The notes under the pieces: generated by a model
Seen by the model: only the letters and a program-made list of their open reading frames with translations
The model's database searches: none
What the model was told of the DNA's origin: nothing
Shown here: positions 7,501 through 17,400 of the stretch, piece by piece
Layout of the letters: every line of letters begins with the position of its first letter
How positions within the stretch are numbered: the stretch's first letter is position 1
Program-made: the position numbers and the translations under genes
DNA from: Christensenella minuta
GTDB lineage: Bacteria; Bacillota; Clostridia; Christensenellales; Christensenellaceae
Assembly: GCF_003628755.1 (NCBI RefSeq)
Contig: NZ_CP029256.1
Location: 1,879,585 to 1,943,584 of the forward strand
Direction: 5' to 3'
DNA length: 64,000 nucleotides

Positions 7501-8977
7501 CCCGCATAGCCAAAACACCAACCGGGGAACGACAGACCGGGACGGTATCTGGTTTGGAGATATTGATACGCTGGACGACAGCGTGGGCGCGCTCCTGTAT
7601 GACGATTATCTGATCGAAGAACAGCGGTGCGAGGCGAACAAGGATATGGAGCTTCTTTCGTTTGAGGTCTCCATTTACCGCCACAATACTACTATAGATT
7701 TAGGAACATTGACCGACGATTATGGAAAGCAGCCGGAAATCTTTACGACGGCAAACGATGTGGAAACAATGCTGAATGACGCCTATGTGTCTGAACAAAC
7801 GACACTTCAGGACACGGTGTATTACAGCGGTTTGTCCGTTGGGAAGATATATACGGTCAAAGGCGTGTTGATGGACAAGGAAACAGGACAGCCGCTCCTC
7901 ATAGGCGGCGAGGAAATAACGGCGGAAACAGTGTTCCGGGCAACCGCGCCGGAAGGGACAGTTACCAATGAATTTACGTTCAACTCCCTTGACATGGATG
8001 GAAAGTCCGTAGTTGTTTTTGAGACGCTTGAACTGGATGGAAAAATAGTTGCGGAACATAAAGATATAGCGGACGAAAACCAGACGGTTCGGTTCCAGAA
8101 ACCGGAGATCGGTACAAATGCGGCTGGTCCGGATGGAGAAAAGGAGCTGGATGTGCTTCCCGAAGTAACGCTTGTGGATACGGTAACCTATCATGGATTG
8201 CTCCCGGGCGAAACATACACTTTGCAAGGCGTGTTAATGGACAAAGAAACAGGCGAACCGTTACTTGCGGATGATGAGCCGATCACCGCCTGGGCTGAGT
8301 TTGTGCCGGAAACGGAAAACGGGACAGTAGAAGTTATCTTTACATTCAACTCTGTTCCGCTCAAAGGCAAGACAGCCGTTGTGTTCGAAAGCCTGCAATA
8401 CAAAGGCCGGGAGATTTCCGTACACGCAGACATCGGGGACAAAGGGCAGACAGTACGTTTTCGGAACCCGGAGATTGGCACGACGCTCACCGGACAAGAG
8501 GGAGACAAAGAGATTGCAGTGAGTGAAGAAATATCCCTTGTTGATACAGTCTCGTATCAAAATCTTATGCCCGGAAAGGAATATGTGCTGAAAGGTATTC
8601 TGATGGCTCAGGAAACGGAACAGCCGATTCTTGTAAATGGTAAGGAAATTACGGCAGAAACAGTATTTACGCCGGAGGAATCAGCGGGAACAGCAAAGGT
8701 TATATTCACGTTCCCTGCCATAGACCTTACCGGGAAAACGCTGGTAGCGTTTGAGTATTTGGAGTGCGGGGGGACGGAGATCGCCGTACATACGGACATA
8801 AACGATGAAGCGCAGACGGTAACGTTACTGCCGCCGCCGGAGAACCCACCGAAAACGGGAGATACCCGAACCGTGCTCCCCTATCTCGTTATATGTGCGG
8901 CAGCGTCAGGGCTGATCGTGCTTACAATATGGCTGAAAAAGAAACGCTCTAAAAAAATACGGAACGGAGGCAAATAA
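4553..8977 (+). CDS. Large cell-wall-anchored adhesin with CnaB-like and ester-bond repeats
   Basis: This 1474-residue surface protein has a signal peptide (residues 1-31), a Pro/Thr/Glu stalk, and a head with QAFCLDP and a later CHVAAAYVYL that resembles thioester-type adhesion domains. SpaA/CnaB-type domains follow (AGAVFDVYSG, PAGTGYYLVE), then two near-identical units opening RGGV-KWD around 6620-7340. Three repeats of the T-Q ester-bond (VaFE) type lie at about 7740-8100, 8105-8470 and 8475-8835, each with TLQDTV- or SLVDTV-like and NQTV/AQTV ends. The C-terminus is a sortase signal: NPPKTGD, a hydrophobic helix and a Lys/Arg tail. ATG 4553 follows AGGAGGT. It is likely element cargo for attachment; no sortase gene is present in the window. 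Confidence 0.88.
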   Translation: MKKISKKAVCLILAVAVCFSLIPVSASAENGIPSPELPEVSISSSEPTKTPVVEPTPEITSTPEPEKTPIPTETPSQANEQEPEPTPKPRTADISGIQPILFRTVKQPLVQVTYHYYAHDVSEIQSSHSFYAEFETDGRAIMVSANKYPDRIPVSTDRFRVTLDGGIDVTGHAAYDAESGIISLPGNLAGHDLHIELYCPVSEITELPVTVTVSTNRHDVYEDSAVELTMPSNADTVSIPLTGVSGASVSQNGVDLPDRDYSIENGTLTICTSPLGGNIRVNAAGIFPQTRGRDKTTITSIRDENQIYYGYYTKYYWADGNQAFCLDPTVKGASNGEYAISRYLDRNGSDQDKTLTKIAYYGFGGPGWDSVKEGLFGDNDNNDSMYALCHVAAAYVYLNDESAFKGLGDDMIGHVKGMIASFESQAMPPEGFDAFLYNEGRANGQQPIMSWDYTPTGNLEIVKVSADPAKTNGNPCYSLAGAVFDVYSGSGQKIGTITTKEDGRGSLTGIPAGTGYYLVERTAPKGYAGHTGQISFAITSGQTTALEVKNIPQNDPADILLRKLDADNGTNVPQGGAGLMGAEFTIRYYKGLYSTEADLSGKQPERTWTVRTDADGYALLHPDYLVSGDPLYYGSNGQIPTLPLGTVTIQESKSPEGYLPNDELFIRQISADSQGVESVWTYNAPVVRESVIRGGVSVQKWDNELDGNTPQGDGTLENTVLEIVNRNAKAVIVNGNSFEPGEVVHTMMTDETGTASTANDLLPYGRYEVRESENGQPEGYLHEGVLQRTFEIRENGKIVNLNASGTGIKNDVIRGGVRIEKWDAEIDGNKPQGGGTLAGAVFEIISRSKMGVLVNGTLYAPGEVVYTMKTDETGAASTENNLLPYGTYEVRETAPPDEGYLHTGVLARTFTIRENGEIVNLNTADTAIKNEPIRGDLKGVKIADGTAQRLANIPFKITSLTTGESHTIITDRNGQFDTSSAWNPHSQNTNRGTTDRDGIWFGDIDTLDDSVGALLYDDYLIEEQRCEANKDMELLSFEVSIYRHNTTIDLGTLTDDYGKQPEIFTTANDVETMLNDAYVSEQTTLQDTVYYSGLSVGKIYTVKGVLMDKETGQPLLIGGEEITAETVFRATAPEGTVTNEFTFNSLDMDGKSVVVFETLELDGKIVAEHKDIADENQTVRFQKPEIGTNAAGPDGEKELDVLPEVTLVDTVTYHGLLPGETYTLQGVLMDKETGEPLLADDEPITAWAEFVPETENGTVEVIFTFNSVPLKGKTAVVFESLQYKGREISVHADIGDKGQTVRFRNPEIGTTLTGQEGDKEIAVSEEISLVDTVSYQNLMPGKEYVLKGILMAQETEQPILVNGKEITAETVFTPEESAGTAKVIFTFPAIDLTGKTLVAFEYLECGGTEIAVHTDINDEAQTVTLLPPPENPPKTGDTRTVLPYLVICAAASGLIVLTIWLKKKRSKKIRNGGK

Positions 8978-9069
8978 TGGAACCGAAAACAATTTTAGCA
9001 ATCGTATTATGTATCGGCATTTTAGCAGGAGCTGTTTTCCTACATAAGAGGAAAAAGAGCAAACAATAA
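8977..9069 (+). CDS. 30-residue single-helix membrane peptide
   Basis: A short ORF starts in the adhesin stop codon (TAATG overlap) with GGAGG just upstream, and encodes MEPKTILAIVLCIGILAGAV followed by a basic tail. It is one transmembrane helix with positive residues after it. The tight coupling to the adhesin and the good ribosome site argue for real translation. It may assist adhesin export or anchoring; no family was recognised. Confidence 0.55.
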   Translation: MEPKTILAIVLCIGILAGAVFLHKRKKSKQ

Positions 9070-9080
9070 GGACAAGGCGG

Positions 9081-9103
9081 CAGGGGGCTATACAAGCCCC
9101 CTG
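9081..9103. terminator. Perfect GC-rich hairpin after the adhesin operon
   Basis: CAGGGGGCT and AGCCCCCTG form a perfect 9-bp stem around a 5-base loop, 11 bases after the small peptide stop. There is no long T run directly after it, so termination is likely but not certain. Confidence 0.5.
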
Positions 9104-9118
9104 ATCGCGGTTCTTTGG

Positions 9119-9146
9119 TTTACTTTTTCCAGTATTTTGGTATAAT
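9119..9146 (+). promoter_or_regulatory. Promoter of the VbhA-Fic operon
   Basis: TTTACT (9119-9124) and a perfect TATAAT (9141-9146) are separated by 16 bases and sit just upstream of the antitoxin gene. A sigma-A-type promoter fits well. Confidence 0.6.
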
Positions 9147-9177
9147 ATATATAACAATACGAAAGGAGCGCGTTACT

Positions 9178-9363
9178 ATGACAAATCAGGAAAAAGCATT
9201 GCGGTTACGGCGTGTTAATAACGCGCTTGGCATTGCAATGGTAGAAGGCCGACGGCCATCGAAAACAGCCACAGATATTACCAAACGATATATTAATGGT
9301 GAAATAAGCGCAGAGCAAATGAAACGTGAGTATCTTAAAAAATCTGGATTGGCGCTCAAATGA
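9178..9363 (+). CDS. VbhA-like antitoxin of a Fic toxin
   Basis: This 61-residue protein matches the VbhA antitoxin type: an N-terminal helix with the pattern RRVNNALGIAMVEGRRPS, then a helix with GEIS and a basic end. VbhA-type proteins hold Fic enzymes inactive with an inhibitory helix normally reading S/T-x3-E-G/N; here the E-G is present, but Ile sits where Ser/Thr is usual. ATG 9178 follows GAAAGGAGCG. The fic gene starts 27 bases downstream with its own ribosome site, so the two form one operon. Confidence 0.75.
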   Translation: MTNQEKALRLRRVNNALGIAMVEGRRPSKTATDITKRYINGEISAEQMKREYLKKSGLALK

Positions 9364-9390
9364 GCGTCATTTTTTTGTAAGGAGGTTATT

Positions 9391-10101
9391 ATGCCCGATC
9401 CATATACTTATCCGGGTACGAATATATTAATCAATAAGTTTGATATACGCGACGGTCAGTTACTTACCGAAAAGGAAAATGACCTCGTATATATAAACCT
9501 CGTAACGGCAGAACAATATTTATCCGGGAAAGAGTTTACCGTAGATTTGTTAAAGAAGTTACATTATTATTTGTTTGGAGATATTTATGAGTGGGCCGGA
9601 CAATTTAGAACAATCAATATCAGGAAGGCAGAGCGTGTATTAGACGGAATGTCAGTAGAATATACCGACTACACGCTGCTTGAGAAAGAAACTGCAAGAA
9701 TTATAGCCGCCTTGCAGAACATAGAATGGGAACACCTTGAAACGGAAGACTGCGCGGATACATTTACCAAATGTTTTGCAGAGTTGTGGAAATTACACCC
9801 ATTTCGCGAAGGAAATACTCGTACCATAACTACCTTTATGCTTAGTTTTTTAGGCAGTAAGAATATTGATATCAATGTCGCTTTGTTTTCAGAGTACAGT
9901 TCATACGTCAGGGATTCCCTGGTCATGGCCTCTATCCAACCTTATCAAGAATATCAGCATTTATATAAAATCATTTTAGATGCAATGACAAATCATGCGG
10001 AACCCGAACGAATGGACAATAGCAAAAGGCAGGATTATTCTCATATCAATGACTATGACGTAAAAGAATACCATTACGAGCTTTTTGAAACAGAAGAATA
10101 A
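9391..10101 (+). CDS. Fic-family protein (AMP-transferase-type toxin)
   Basis: This 236-residue Fic-domain protein carries the catalytic loop HPFREGNTRT (about residues 132-141), matching HPFx[D/E]GN-x-R. Such enzymes transfer AMP or another nucleotide part to hydroxyl side chains of target proteins. The N-terminal part (YPGTNILINKFDI) matches stand-alone bacterial Fic toxins. The preceding VbhA-like gene is the expected inhibitor, so the pair probably stabilises the element like a toxin-antitoxin module. A terminator follows. Confidence 0.88.
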   Translation: MPDPYTYPGTNILINKFDIRDGQLLTEKENDLVYINLVTAEQYLSGKEFTVDLLKKLHYYLFGDIYEWAGQFRTINIRKAERVLDGMSVEYTDYTLLEKETARIIAALQNIEWEHLETEDCADTFTKCFAELWKLHPFREGNTRTITTFMLSFLGSKNIDINVALFSEYSSYVRDSLVMASIQPYQEYQHLYKIILDAMTNHAEPERMDNSKRQDYSHINDYDVKEYHYELFETEE

Positions 10102-10116
10102 AATAATGTATTGCTG

Positions 10117-10149
10117 AAACACATGGGAACCTATCTCATGTGTTTTTTT
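10117..10149 (+). terminator. Terminator after fic
   Basis: AAACACATG pairs with CATGTGTTT and is followed by a run of seven T. It closes the VbhA-Fic operon. Confidence 0.8.
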
Positions 10150-10174
10150 GTACCTATTTTTAGAAACGGAGGAG

Positions 10175-10553
10175 ATGAGGAAGCGAGTGGAACGTAATCA
10201 GGGATATACCATTCTTAAGAAACGGTGTATTGGAAATACGGGTTTTGCGCTGGGATATAACTTAGGCAAGATGCCCCCCCCGCCTTTAAAGGCGGCGGGT
10301 TCCATTGGCGCAATCAGGAGGAGAGCAATCTCTCCCTGATTGCGTGGACGGCTGATCGCCGTCCCTTGCCACGTTGAATGACGGGGCAAGCCCCTTATTG
10401 AACAGCAAAGCCCCGCAGCCTTATGTAACGTGGCAGTTTCGCAGGAGTACGCCCCGCGAATACTTTTGGGGCCATTATTACACAGACAAAAGCGCTGCGC
10501 ACAAGGATTACAGGCGCAGGATCGCTGAAAGACGGCGCGAGCCGGAAAGATAA
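10175..10553 (+). pseudogene. Small element gene split by a 142-bp palindromic insert
   Basis: The first 29 codons (10175-10261, MRKRVERNQGYTILKK...GYN) and the last 50 codons (10404-10553, SKAPQPYVTWQF...REPER) are in different frames. Removing 10262-10403 joins them cleanly into a 78-residue protein. It resembles small proteins of unknown function common in Tn1549-type elements, with PYVTW and FWGHYYTDKSAA as the recognisable core. A GGAGG site precedes ATG 10175. As it stands the first part ends at a stop at 10337-10339, so the gene is broken unless the insert is removed from the RNA. Confidence 0.7.
10262..10403. mobile_element. 142-bp palindrome-rich insert (MITE/PATE-like or structured RNA)
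   Basis: The insert is GC-rich and contains a chain of hairpins: CCGCC-TTTAAA-GGCGG (10280-10296), GCAATCAGG paired with CCTGATTGC (10310-10343), GGACGGC-TGATC-GCCGTCC (10346-10364) and CTTGCC paired with GGCAAG (10365-10390). Both borders read AAC, so a 3-bp duplication is possible, but there are no clear terminal inverted repeats. That pattern recalls palindrome-associated non-autonomous relatives of IS200/IS605 elements. No protein is encoded. The borders were deduced from restoration of the host reading frame. Confidence 0.6.
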
Positions 10554-10570
10554 GAACGGAGGGAACAAGT

Positions 10571-11050
10571 ATGGAGAAACAGGAATTTATGGAAAAAGCG
10601 GCAAAAATGATGGCAATGGCGGCAGCGGCCCTGTTCGGCAGAGACGACGGGCTGACTGCCGAATCGGCATTGGACGAACGCAGCACAAAGATCCGGCTGC
10701 GCGAGGGCGGCAACTATGTTGTATGGCATATTTCAGATACAGGGCGCATCACATATTTTTACGGTGGTCTTAAGCTCCCTGTCGCCGTATACGAAAAATA
10801 CTATTCTTACCATGCAGGAGACGACCATGCGCTGATCTTAAATCGTCTCAGTCAGGACTTTATTCTGTTTTCCTTTATCCTGCCGCATCTTGCGCTGCTG
10901 GAAGAAAACAGGTTTGAAATTACGGCACAGGACGACAATTTGGAGGCCTTCGCCGCTGTGATGTGCCTCAAAACACTTCTGGAGCTGCTGAATGAAATGA
11001 ACGGTACAAAGGCAGACATGGAAGAAAGCGGACAGTACATTTTAAGCTGA
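10571..11050 (+). CDS. Hypothetical protein of the conjugative element
   Basis: This 159-residue soluble-looking protein starts MEKQEFMEKAAKMMAMAAAA and has a mostly helical second half rich in Leu/Glu. No catalytic motif or membrane segment is visible, and I do not recognise the family. ATG 10571 follows GGAGGGAACAAGT. It lies in the cluster of small genes ahead of the giant helicase gene, 27 bases before the LPD28-like gene, so it is probably co-transcribed with them. Confidence 0.65.
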   Translation: MEKQEFMEKAAKMMAMAAAALFGRDDGLTAESALDERSTKIRLREGGNYVVWHISDTGRITYFYGGLKLPVAVYEKYYSYHAGDDHALILNRLSQDFILFSFILPHLALLEENRFEITAQDDNLEAFAAVMCLKTLLELLNEMNGTKADMEESGQYILS

Positions 11051-11077
11051 CCATATTGAGAAGGCAGGAGATAAAAA

Positions 11078-11449
11078 ATGGCATATCCATATAATGCGTG
11101 GGAGGAAACTTACGAAGAGGTAACTGTTTTGGGAAAAACCATGTTGTTCACAAACGCCCGTATAGACCGAAGTACGGTTCCGAAAGGCATGTATCTGTAC
11201 GAAGTACGGCATGATGACGAAGGCCGCGGCGATCCGTGCGAGATCGCCCGTGCGGTCATGGTGAACCATTGGGGAACGCTCATTACGAACGAGCCGATCC
11301 GCTTGAAAAAAAGTCCCGTCACACAAAACGCTTACCGTGAGATCGATCCTCAAAAAGACTGGAATTATGAGGGTGGGAGCTGCAATCTGCAAGAATATAT
11401 GAAAAAATATCCTCCGCAGAAAGAAAAGCAAAGAGGAACAGAACGATAG
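11078..11449 (+). CDS. LPD28-like small protein
   Basis: This 123-residue protein contains the pattern TMLFTNARIDRSTVPKGMYLYEVRHDD and an IARAVMVNHWGTLITNEPI core, which I recognise from LPD28-type (large polyvalent protein associated) proteins of Tn1549-like elements. A paralog with the same core lies at 35849-36205, inside the transfer operon. Biochemical role unknown. It ends 12 bases before the TTG start of the helicase gene, whose ribosome site lies in this gap. Confidence 0.65.
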   Translation: MAYPYNAWEETYEEVTVLGKTMLFTNARIDRSTVPKGMYLYEVRHDDEGRGDPCEIARAVMVNHWGTLITNEPIRLKKSPVTQNAYREIDPQKDWNYEGGSCNLQEYMKKYPPQKEKQRGTER

Positions 11450-11461
11450 GAGGTACATATC

Positions 11462-14400
11462 TTGGCAGGAAAGGTACAAAGTATTATAGAGCTTGCGCAG
11501 GAGACGCTCCTGCGGATCACAGGCAGCGTACAGGAATGGGAATCCTTTCTGGATTCCGCCGCATGGCTATATAAATACCCGTTCCACGAGCAGACCCTTA
11601 TATACGCGCAAAGGCCGGATGCTCGCGCCTGCGCGTCATTCGAGCTTTGGAACGACCGTATGAGGCGTTGGATCAACCGTGGAGCTAAGGGGATTGCCCT
11701 GATCGACGACAGCGGCGAAAAACCATCGCTGAAGTATGTTTTCGACGTGTCGGACACCCGGCCTATGGCCAATCTCCCGTTCCGTCTATGGGAGATGCGG
11801 GAACAGGACGAAGAAAAGATACTGGAAGAACTGGTAAACCATTTCGGAGAGATCGAAGAACGGTCAGAGCTTCCCTTTTCGGACCGTCTTTTCGGCGTTA
11901 TATCCAATACCGTCACAGATAATCTCGGAGACTACTTTGACGGACTGCTCCGGGATATTGGCGGCAGTATGCTCGAGGGACAGGACGAGCTTGAAATTAG
12001 CGCAGACTTTCAACGCCTTGTGGAAAACAGCGTCCATTACTGCCTACTTGCGCGTCTTGGATATTCCCCGCGCGAATATTACGCACCGGAAGAATTTGGG
12101 GACGTCATCGAATTTCATACGCCCGCGCTTGCGGCCCATCTTGGGAGCGCCGCAGGAGATATATCAGAAATGCTGCTCCGGCAGATTGAGCGGACAGAGC
12201 TTTCCCTCCTGCGGGAAGAACGCGACAAACTTGCCAAACCGGAAGAAGTATCGGAGAATGAAGAAAAACAGGAAAATGAAAGGAGTAAAGAATATGGAGA
12301 TCACATACAAAGAGAAGAACGGACAAATGATCCCCGAACTCACGATGCCGCGCCAGCCGCAGGAGAAGATCGGGAAATACGGGAGGATGCGCAGGACATT
12401 CCTGAAAGACCACAGGAAAGGGCTGTACAACAGCCTGCTCCTGAACGGGAAACTGACGGAACACCTGATCGAGGTAGACCGGAAAGTCCGCGGGATCGTG
12501 GAACTGACCATAACGAAGATGGCGCAGGACGGGGGCGTGACGGAGGAACTGAAAGCGTCCGATCCCATGAAATGGACGGGCCTGATGAACAATCTGAAGC
12601 AGGCGGCGGAGGAAGCGGTAATCCACGACCTCATATACAATTAACCGAAACCGAAAGACCGGAGGATAACGAATCCCCCGGTTTTTTATTGCGGGAAAAC
12701 AGTCCGCAGGAACAGCTGTCCCTGCTCAAAACGGAGCCGGGATTCACTTTGCCGCAGCAAATAGTGGACGAAGCTCTGTGCCTTGGCGGGAACAAAAGAA
12801 ACAGCGTCCTGCGCATTTGCGCCAAATTCAAGAAAGACAAAGGGCTTGCAGAAAATACCGCATTTCTGCGGGGGGAATACGGCACGGGCGGCCGCGGATT
12901 TTATACGGACGATCAGCCTGTATCCATGTGGTTTGACGAATCGGGCCTTCGGATCGTGCAGGGCCGGAGCGTTGAGAAAGCTGCCGGGCATATTTCGCTT
13001 ACTTGGGAACAGGCGGCAAAGCGCGTGATGGAGCTTCTCACGCTTGGGCGTTACCTGCCGAAAGAAGAACTGGAGCGGGCGGATGAAACGGAGCGCGCTG
13101 AAATCGCGGGCAGCCTGTATTTCTTTTTCCGGGACGATCACCAAAATCTTCCGCAGGAATGGAAAACGGAAGGCTCCGGCGCGCCGGAAGTACAGGCGCA
13201 CATCATAGATATGCTGTCGCGGGAAGAAGGCATAGAAGATATTCTGCAAAGGCTGAGAGCCGCCATCGAAGATTTCAGACAGGATCCTCCCGCGCGCCGC
13301 ATTCTCCATGATCCCGAGCGCCTTTTGCAGGACGTTTCCGACCTGAAGCGTATCCCGCTTGCTTTTGAGGCGCAGGAAACTGCGCGGGAACTTCCCCGGC
13401 GCTTTATTACCGACGATGAGATCGCGGGATTTTTTCAAAATTTTATTCACGTTACAGATAATAAGTACCGCACATACCTATACTTTCAAAAGGAAAGATC
13501 CAATCAGGAGCGCGGAAAATTCCTGAGCGAAATATTCGGCACAGGCGGAAGTTATCCGGGAATGTCCGGAACAGACGACAGCGGCGAATGGCACGACAGG
13601 AAAGGCATTGCCCTCTCCCGCGGCAGCATTGCCGCTCCGTATGACAAAGTGCTCCTCTCATGGACAAAAGCAGCGAAGTATATCGGCAGCATGATCGAGC
13701 AGGACAAATACCTCACCCCGGAAGAAAAGGCATACCTACCGGAATATGAACGCAAGGAGGCGGAACGGGAACAAAAACAGGAGGAAGCCCGCCTGCTTCG
13801 CGAAGCGGAAGAACGTATCGCAAAGCGGACGCGGGAACAGGAACGGGAAAGGCGGGAATCTGCAAGTTACGATTATTCGCTTGGCGCGGAAGTGTTCCTT
13901 CCTACCGGAACTCACACCATCCTCGGGATCACGGATGACGCAGTAACAGTCAACGATGAGAAATATCCGCTTTTGACCAAAGAGATCCCGCGCGGAGATT
14001 TTGACCGTATGCTGCGGCAGGACAGCCGCAATGATGGCCTTATGGCCGAATCGCAGGAGGCAAAAGAAAGCCCCTATGCGTATGCTGTGAATGATACGGT
14101 GTATCTCGACGGGACTGCTTTCCGAATCACACAGATCACGGACAATGAGGTACAGCTTCTCGATCCTGCGCTTTCCCCCCCTGTTTTCCGTGCAGAAAAC
14201 AAAGAGACATTCCAACATCTTTTGGAGCAGGACGAGCGCAATGCCAAATATATGCCGGAGATGTCCCATCGGGCAATCACGAAAACAAATCTTGCCGAAG
14301 CCCCGGACGATGTACCGGAATCTACGCCCCCGCAAAAACAACAGGCGGAAAATTACCGTATTACAGATGACGAGCTTGGCTATGGCGGCAAAAAGGAGAA

Positions 14401-17400
14401 ATTCAGCAGGAATATTGCCGCGATCCGTATCCTTCAGACGATTGAGAAAGAAAACCGCGCTGCCACGCCGGACGAACAGGAAGCGCTGGCGCAGTATGTG
14501 GGCTGGGGCGGGATACCGGAAGCGTTTGACGAACACAACGATTCCTGGAAAACCGAATATACAGAACTCAAAGAGCTGTTGCCCGAAGCAGAATATGAAT
14601 CCGCACGCGCGTCTGTCCTGAACGCCCACTACACCTCTCCTACCGTAATACGCGCCATCTATGACTGCATTGCGGGAATGGGATTTGAAACCGGGAATAT
14701 TCTGGAGCCGTCGTGCGGTACGGGAAACTTCTTCGGTATGCTGCCGGATTCCATGACAAACAGCAAGCTATATGGGATCGAGCTTGACAGTATCACCGGG
14801 CGCATCGCAAAGCAGCTTTATCCGAATGCGGAGATCACGGTACAGGGCTACGAACACACCAACCTGCCGGACAGCTTTTTTGACCTTGCCATTGGCAATG
14901 TCCCGTTTGGAAATTACCGCGTACCGGATAAGAGATACGACAAAAACAAGTTTTCCATTCATGATTACTTTTTTGCCAAAACGCTGGACAAGGTGCGCCC
15001 GGGCGGGATCATAGCCTTTGTAGTCAGCCGGTTCACGATGGACAAGAAAGACTCCTCCGTCCGCAAATATATCGCGGAGCGCGCAGATTTTCTTGGAGCT
15101 GTAAGGCTGCCGAATAACGCTTTTTCCAAAAATGCAGGAACAGAGGTCACGGCAGATATCCTGTTTCTGCAAAAGCGCGACAGGCCGCAGGTACCAGGGC
15201 CCCCGCAAAAGCCCAACGAAGTGGGTTTTGCGGGGAGGAGGAGCGTCAACGGAGCAAGCGAGTCTTTGGGCTTGCCCAAAGACGAAGAAAGCGCAGTTTG
15301 GCGCGACGAAGCGGGTTGGATACATACACAGAAAACGGAGGACGGATATTCCCTCAACGCATACTTCATAGACCACCCGGAAATGATACTCGGTATGTTA
15401 TCCACCGAACATACGCAATACGGCGGAAAAGATGTAAAGTGTGTGCCGATCCCCGGCGCAGACCTCAGGAAGCAGCTGAAAGAGGCATTGTCGCATATCG
15501 ACGCGCGCATCACAGACTACGACGTAGAGTTCCCGGAACAGGACGAAACGGAGTCCATCCCAGCCGATCCGAATGTGCGCAATTACAGCTATACCCTGCA
15601 TGACGGAAAAATATATTTCCGGGAAAACAGCCGTATGAACCGCGTGGATGTGTCTTTGACCGCTGAAAACAGGATACGCGGCATGATCGGGATACGGGAC
15701 TGTATGCGCCGCCTGATCGACGTCCAAATGGAAAACGGAACAGAGGAGGAAGTACAGCAGGAACAGCGAAAGCTCAATTCGCTGTACGACAGTTACACCA
15801 AAAAATATGGGCTGCTCAATTCACGCGGCAACAGCATGGCGTTTTCAGACGATTCGGCGTACTTCCTTATTTGCTCCCTTGAAATACTGGACGCGGACGG
15901 AAAACTAAAACGTAAAGCAGACATGTTTTCCAAACGCACCATCCGTCAGCCGGAAGCCGTTACTTCGGTGGATACCGCGCAGGAAGCCCTTACGGTATCC
16001 CTTGCCGAAAAAGCAAAGGTGGACCTTACATATATGGAGCAGCTTACCGGAATATCCGGCAGCGAGATCGTGCGGGAGCTGCGGGGAATCATCTTCCGGG
16101 ATTTCGGAACGCTGATTCCCGAGGAAATGGCATGGGATTTCTTTGATCCCGAACAATTCCCGCTTGTAACAGCCGACGAATACCTGTCCGGCAACGTGCG
16201 GGCAAAACTCAGGCAGGCGCGCGGTATTTACAAGGTTTTACAGGAACACGGAGCGGAAGCGGGCTTACTGGATACTGTGCGGATACAGGTGGAAGCCCTT
16301 GAAAAAGTACAGCCGAAAGACCTGTCCGCAAGCGAGATCGACGTGCGGCTGGGCGCAACGTGGCTCCCGCCGGAACATGTCGAGGAGTTTGTTTACGCAC
16401 TGCTGAAGCCGTCCCCTTACCTCAAAACCAAGATCCATGTGCGGTATTCCCCGTCCACCGCCCTTTGGAATATCTCAAATAAGAACTGGGACGATAAAAA
16501 CATTGCTGTGACCAATACATACGGGACGAAGCGCGTGGGAGCATACAAGATCATCGAGGAGACGCTTAACCTGAAAGACGTGCGCGTCTTTGATAAACGC
16601 ATCGCTCCGGACGGAACGGAAAGCCGTGTACTGAATGTGGAGCAGACCATGATCGCACAGCAGAAACAGCAGACGATCAAAGACGAATTTCACAAGTGGG
16701 TATGGGCGGATATAGACAGGCGGGACGCGCTTATCAGGATATATAACGAAAAGCTCAACGCCATTCGTCCCCGGGAATATGACGGGAGTCATCTGAGGTT
16801 TCCCGGCATGAACCCGGAAATCCGGCTGAAAGAACATCAACTAAACGCAGTGGCGCGGACGGTCTACGGCGGGAATACCCTGCTCGCGCACGTCGTGGGT
16901 GCTGGCAAAACCTACGAGATGACCGCCGCGGCAATGGAACTCAAACGGCTCGGGCTGTGTCAGAAGAGCCTGTTTGTCGTACCCAACCACCTGACCGGAC
17001 AATGGGGCGCTGAATTTTTGCAGCTTTATCCATCGGCCAATATCCTTGTGGCAACGAAAAAAGACTTTGAAACAGCGAACCGAAAAAAGTTTTGTGCGCG
17101 TATCGCGTCCGGGGATTACGACGCGGTTATCATCGGACATTCCCAGTTTGAAAAGATACCGCTTTCGATGGGACGGCAGATCATGATGATCAAGGAACAG
17201 ATTGCCGAAATCGTCGCCGGAATCGCGGAACTGAAAGAGGCAAACGGCGAACGCTTTACCATCAAGCAAATGGAAAAAAGCAAAAAACGCCTGGAAGACA
17301 AACTTGTGAGGCTCACGGATACCAGCCGGAAAGACGACGTCGTAACGTTTGAGGAATTGGGCGTGGACAGGCTGTTTGTGGACGAGGCGCATTTTTACAA

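Noticed and set aside
7740-8835. DNA satellite in the adhesin gene
   Set aside because: The periodicity is that of protein domains (three ester-bond repeats) with diverged DNA.
12105-12626. Minus-strand ORFs opposite the nested tnpV gene
   Set aside because: No ribosome site, no family resemblance; they follow from the two plus-strand coding frames.
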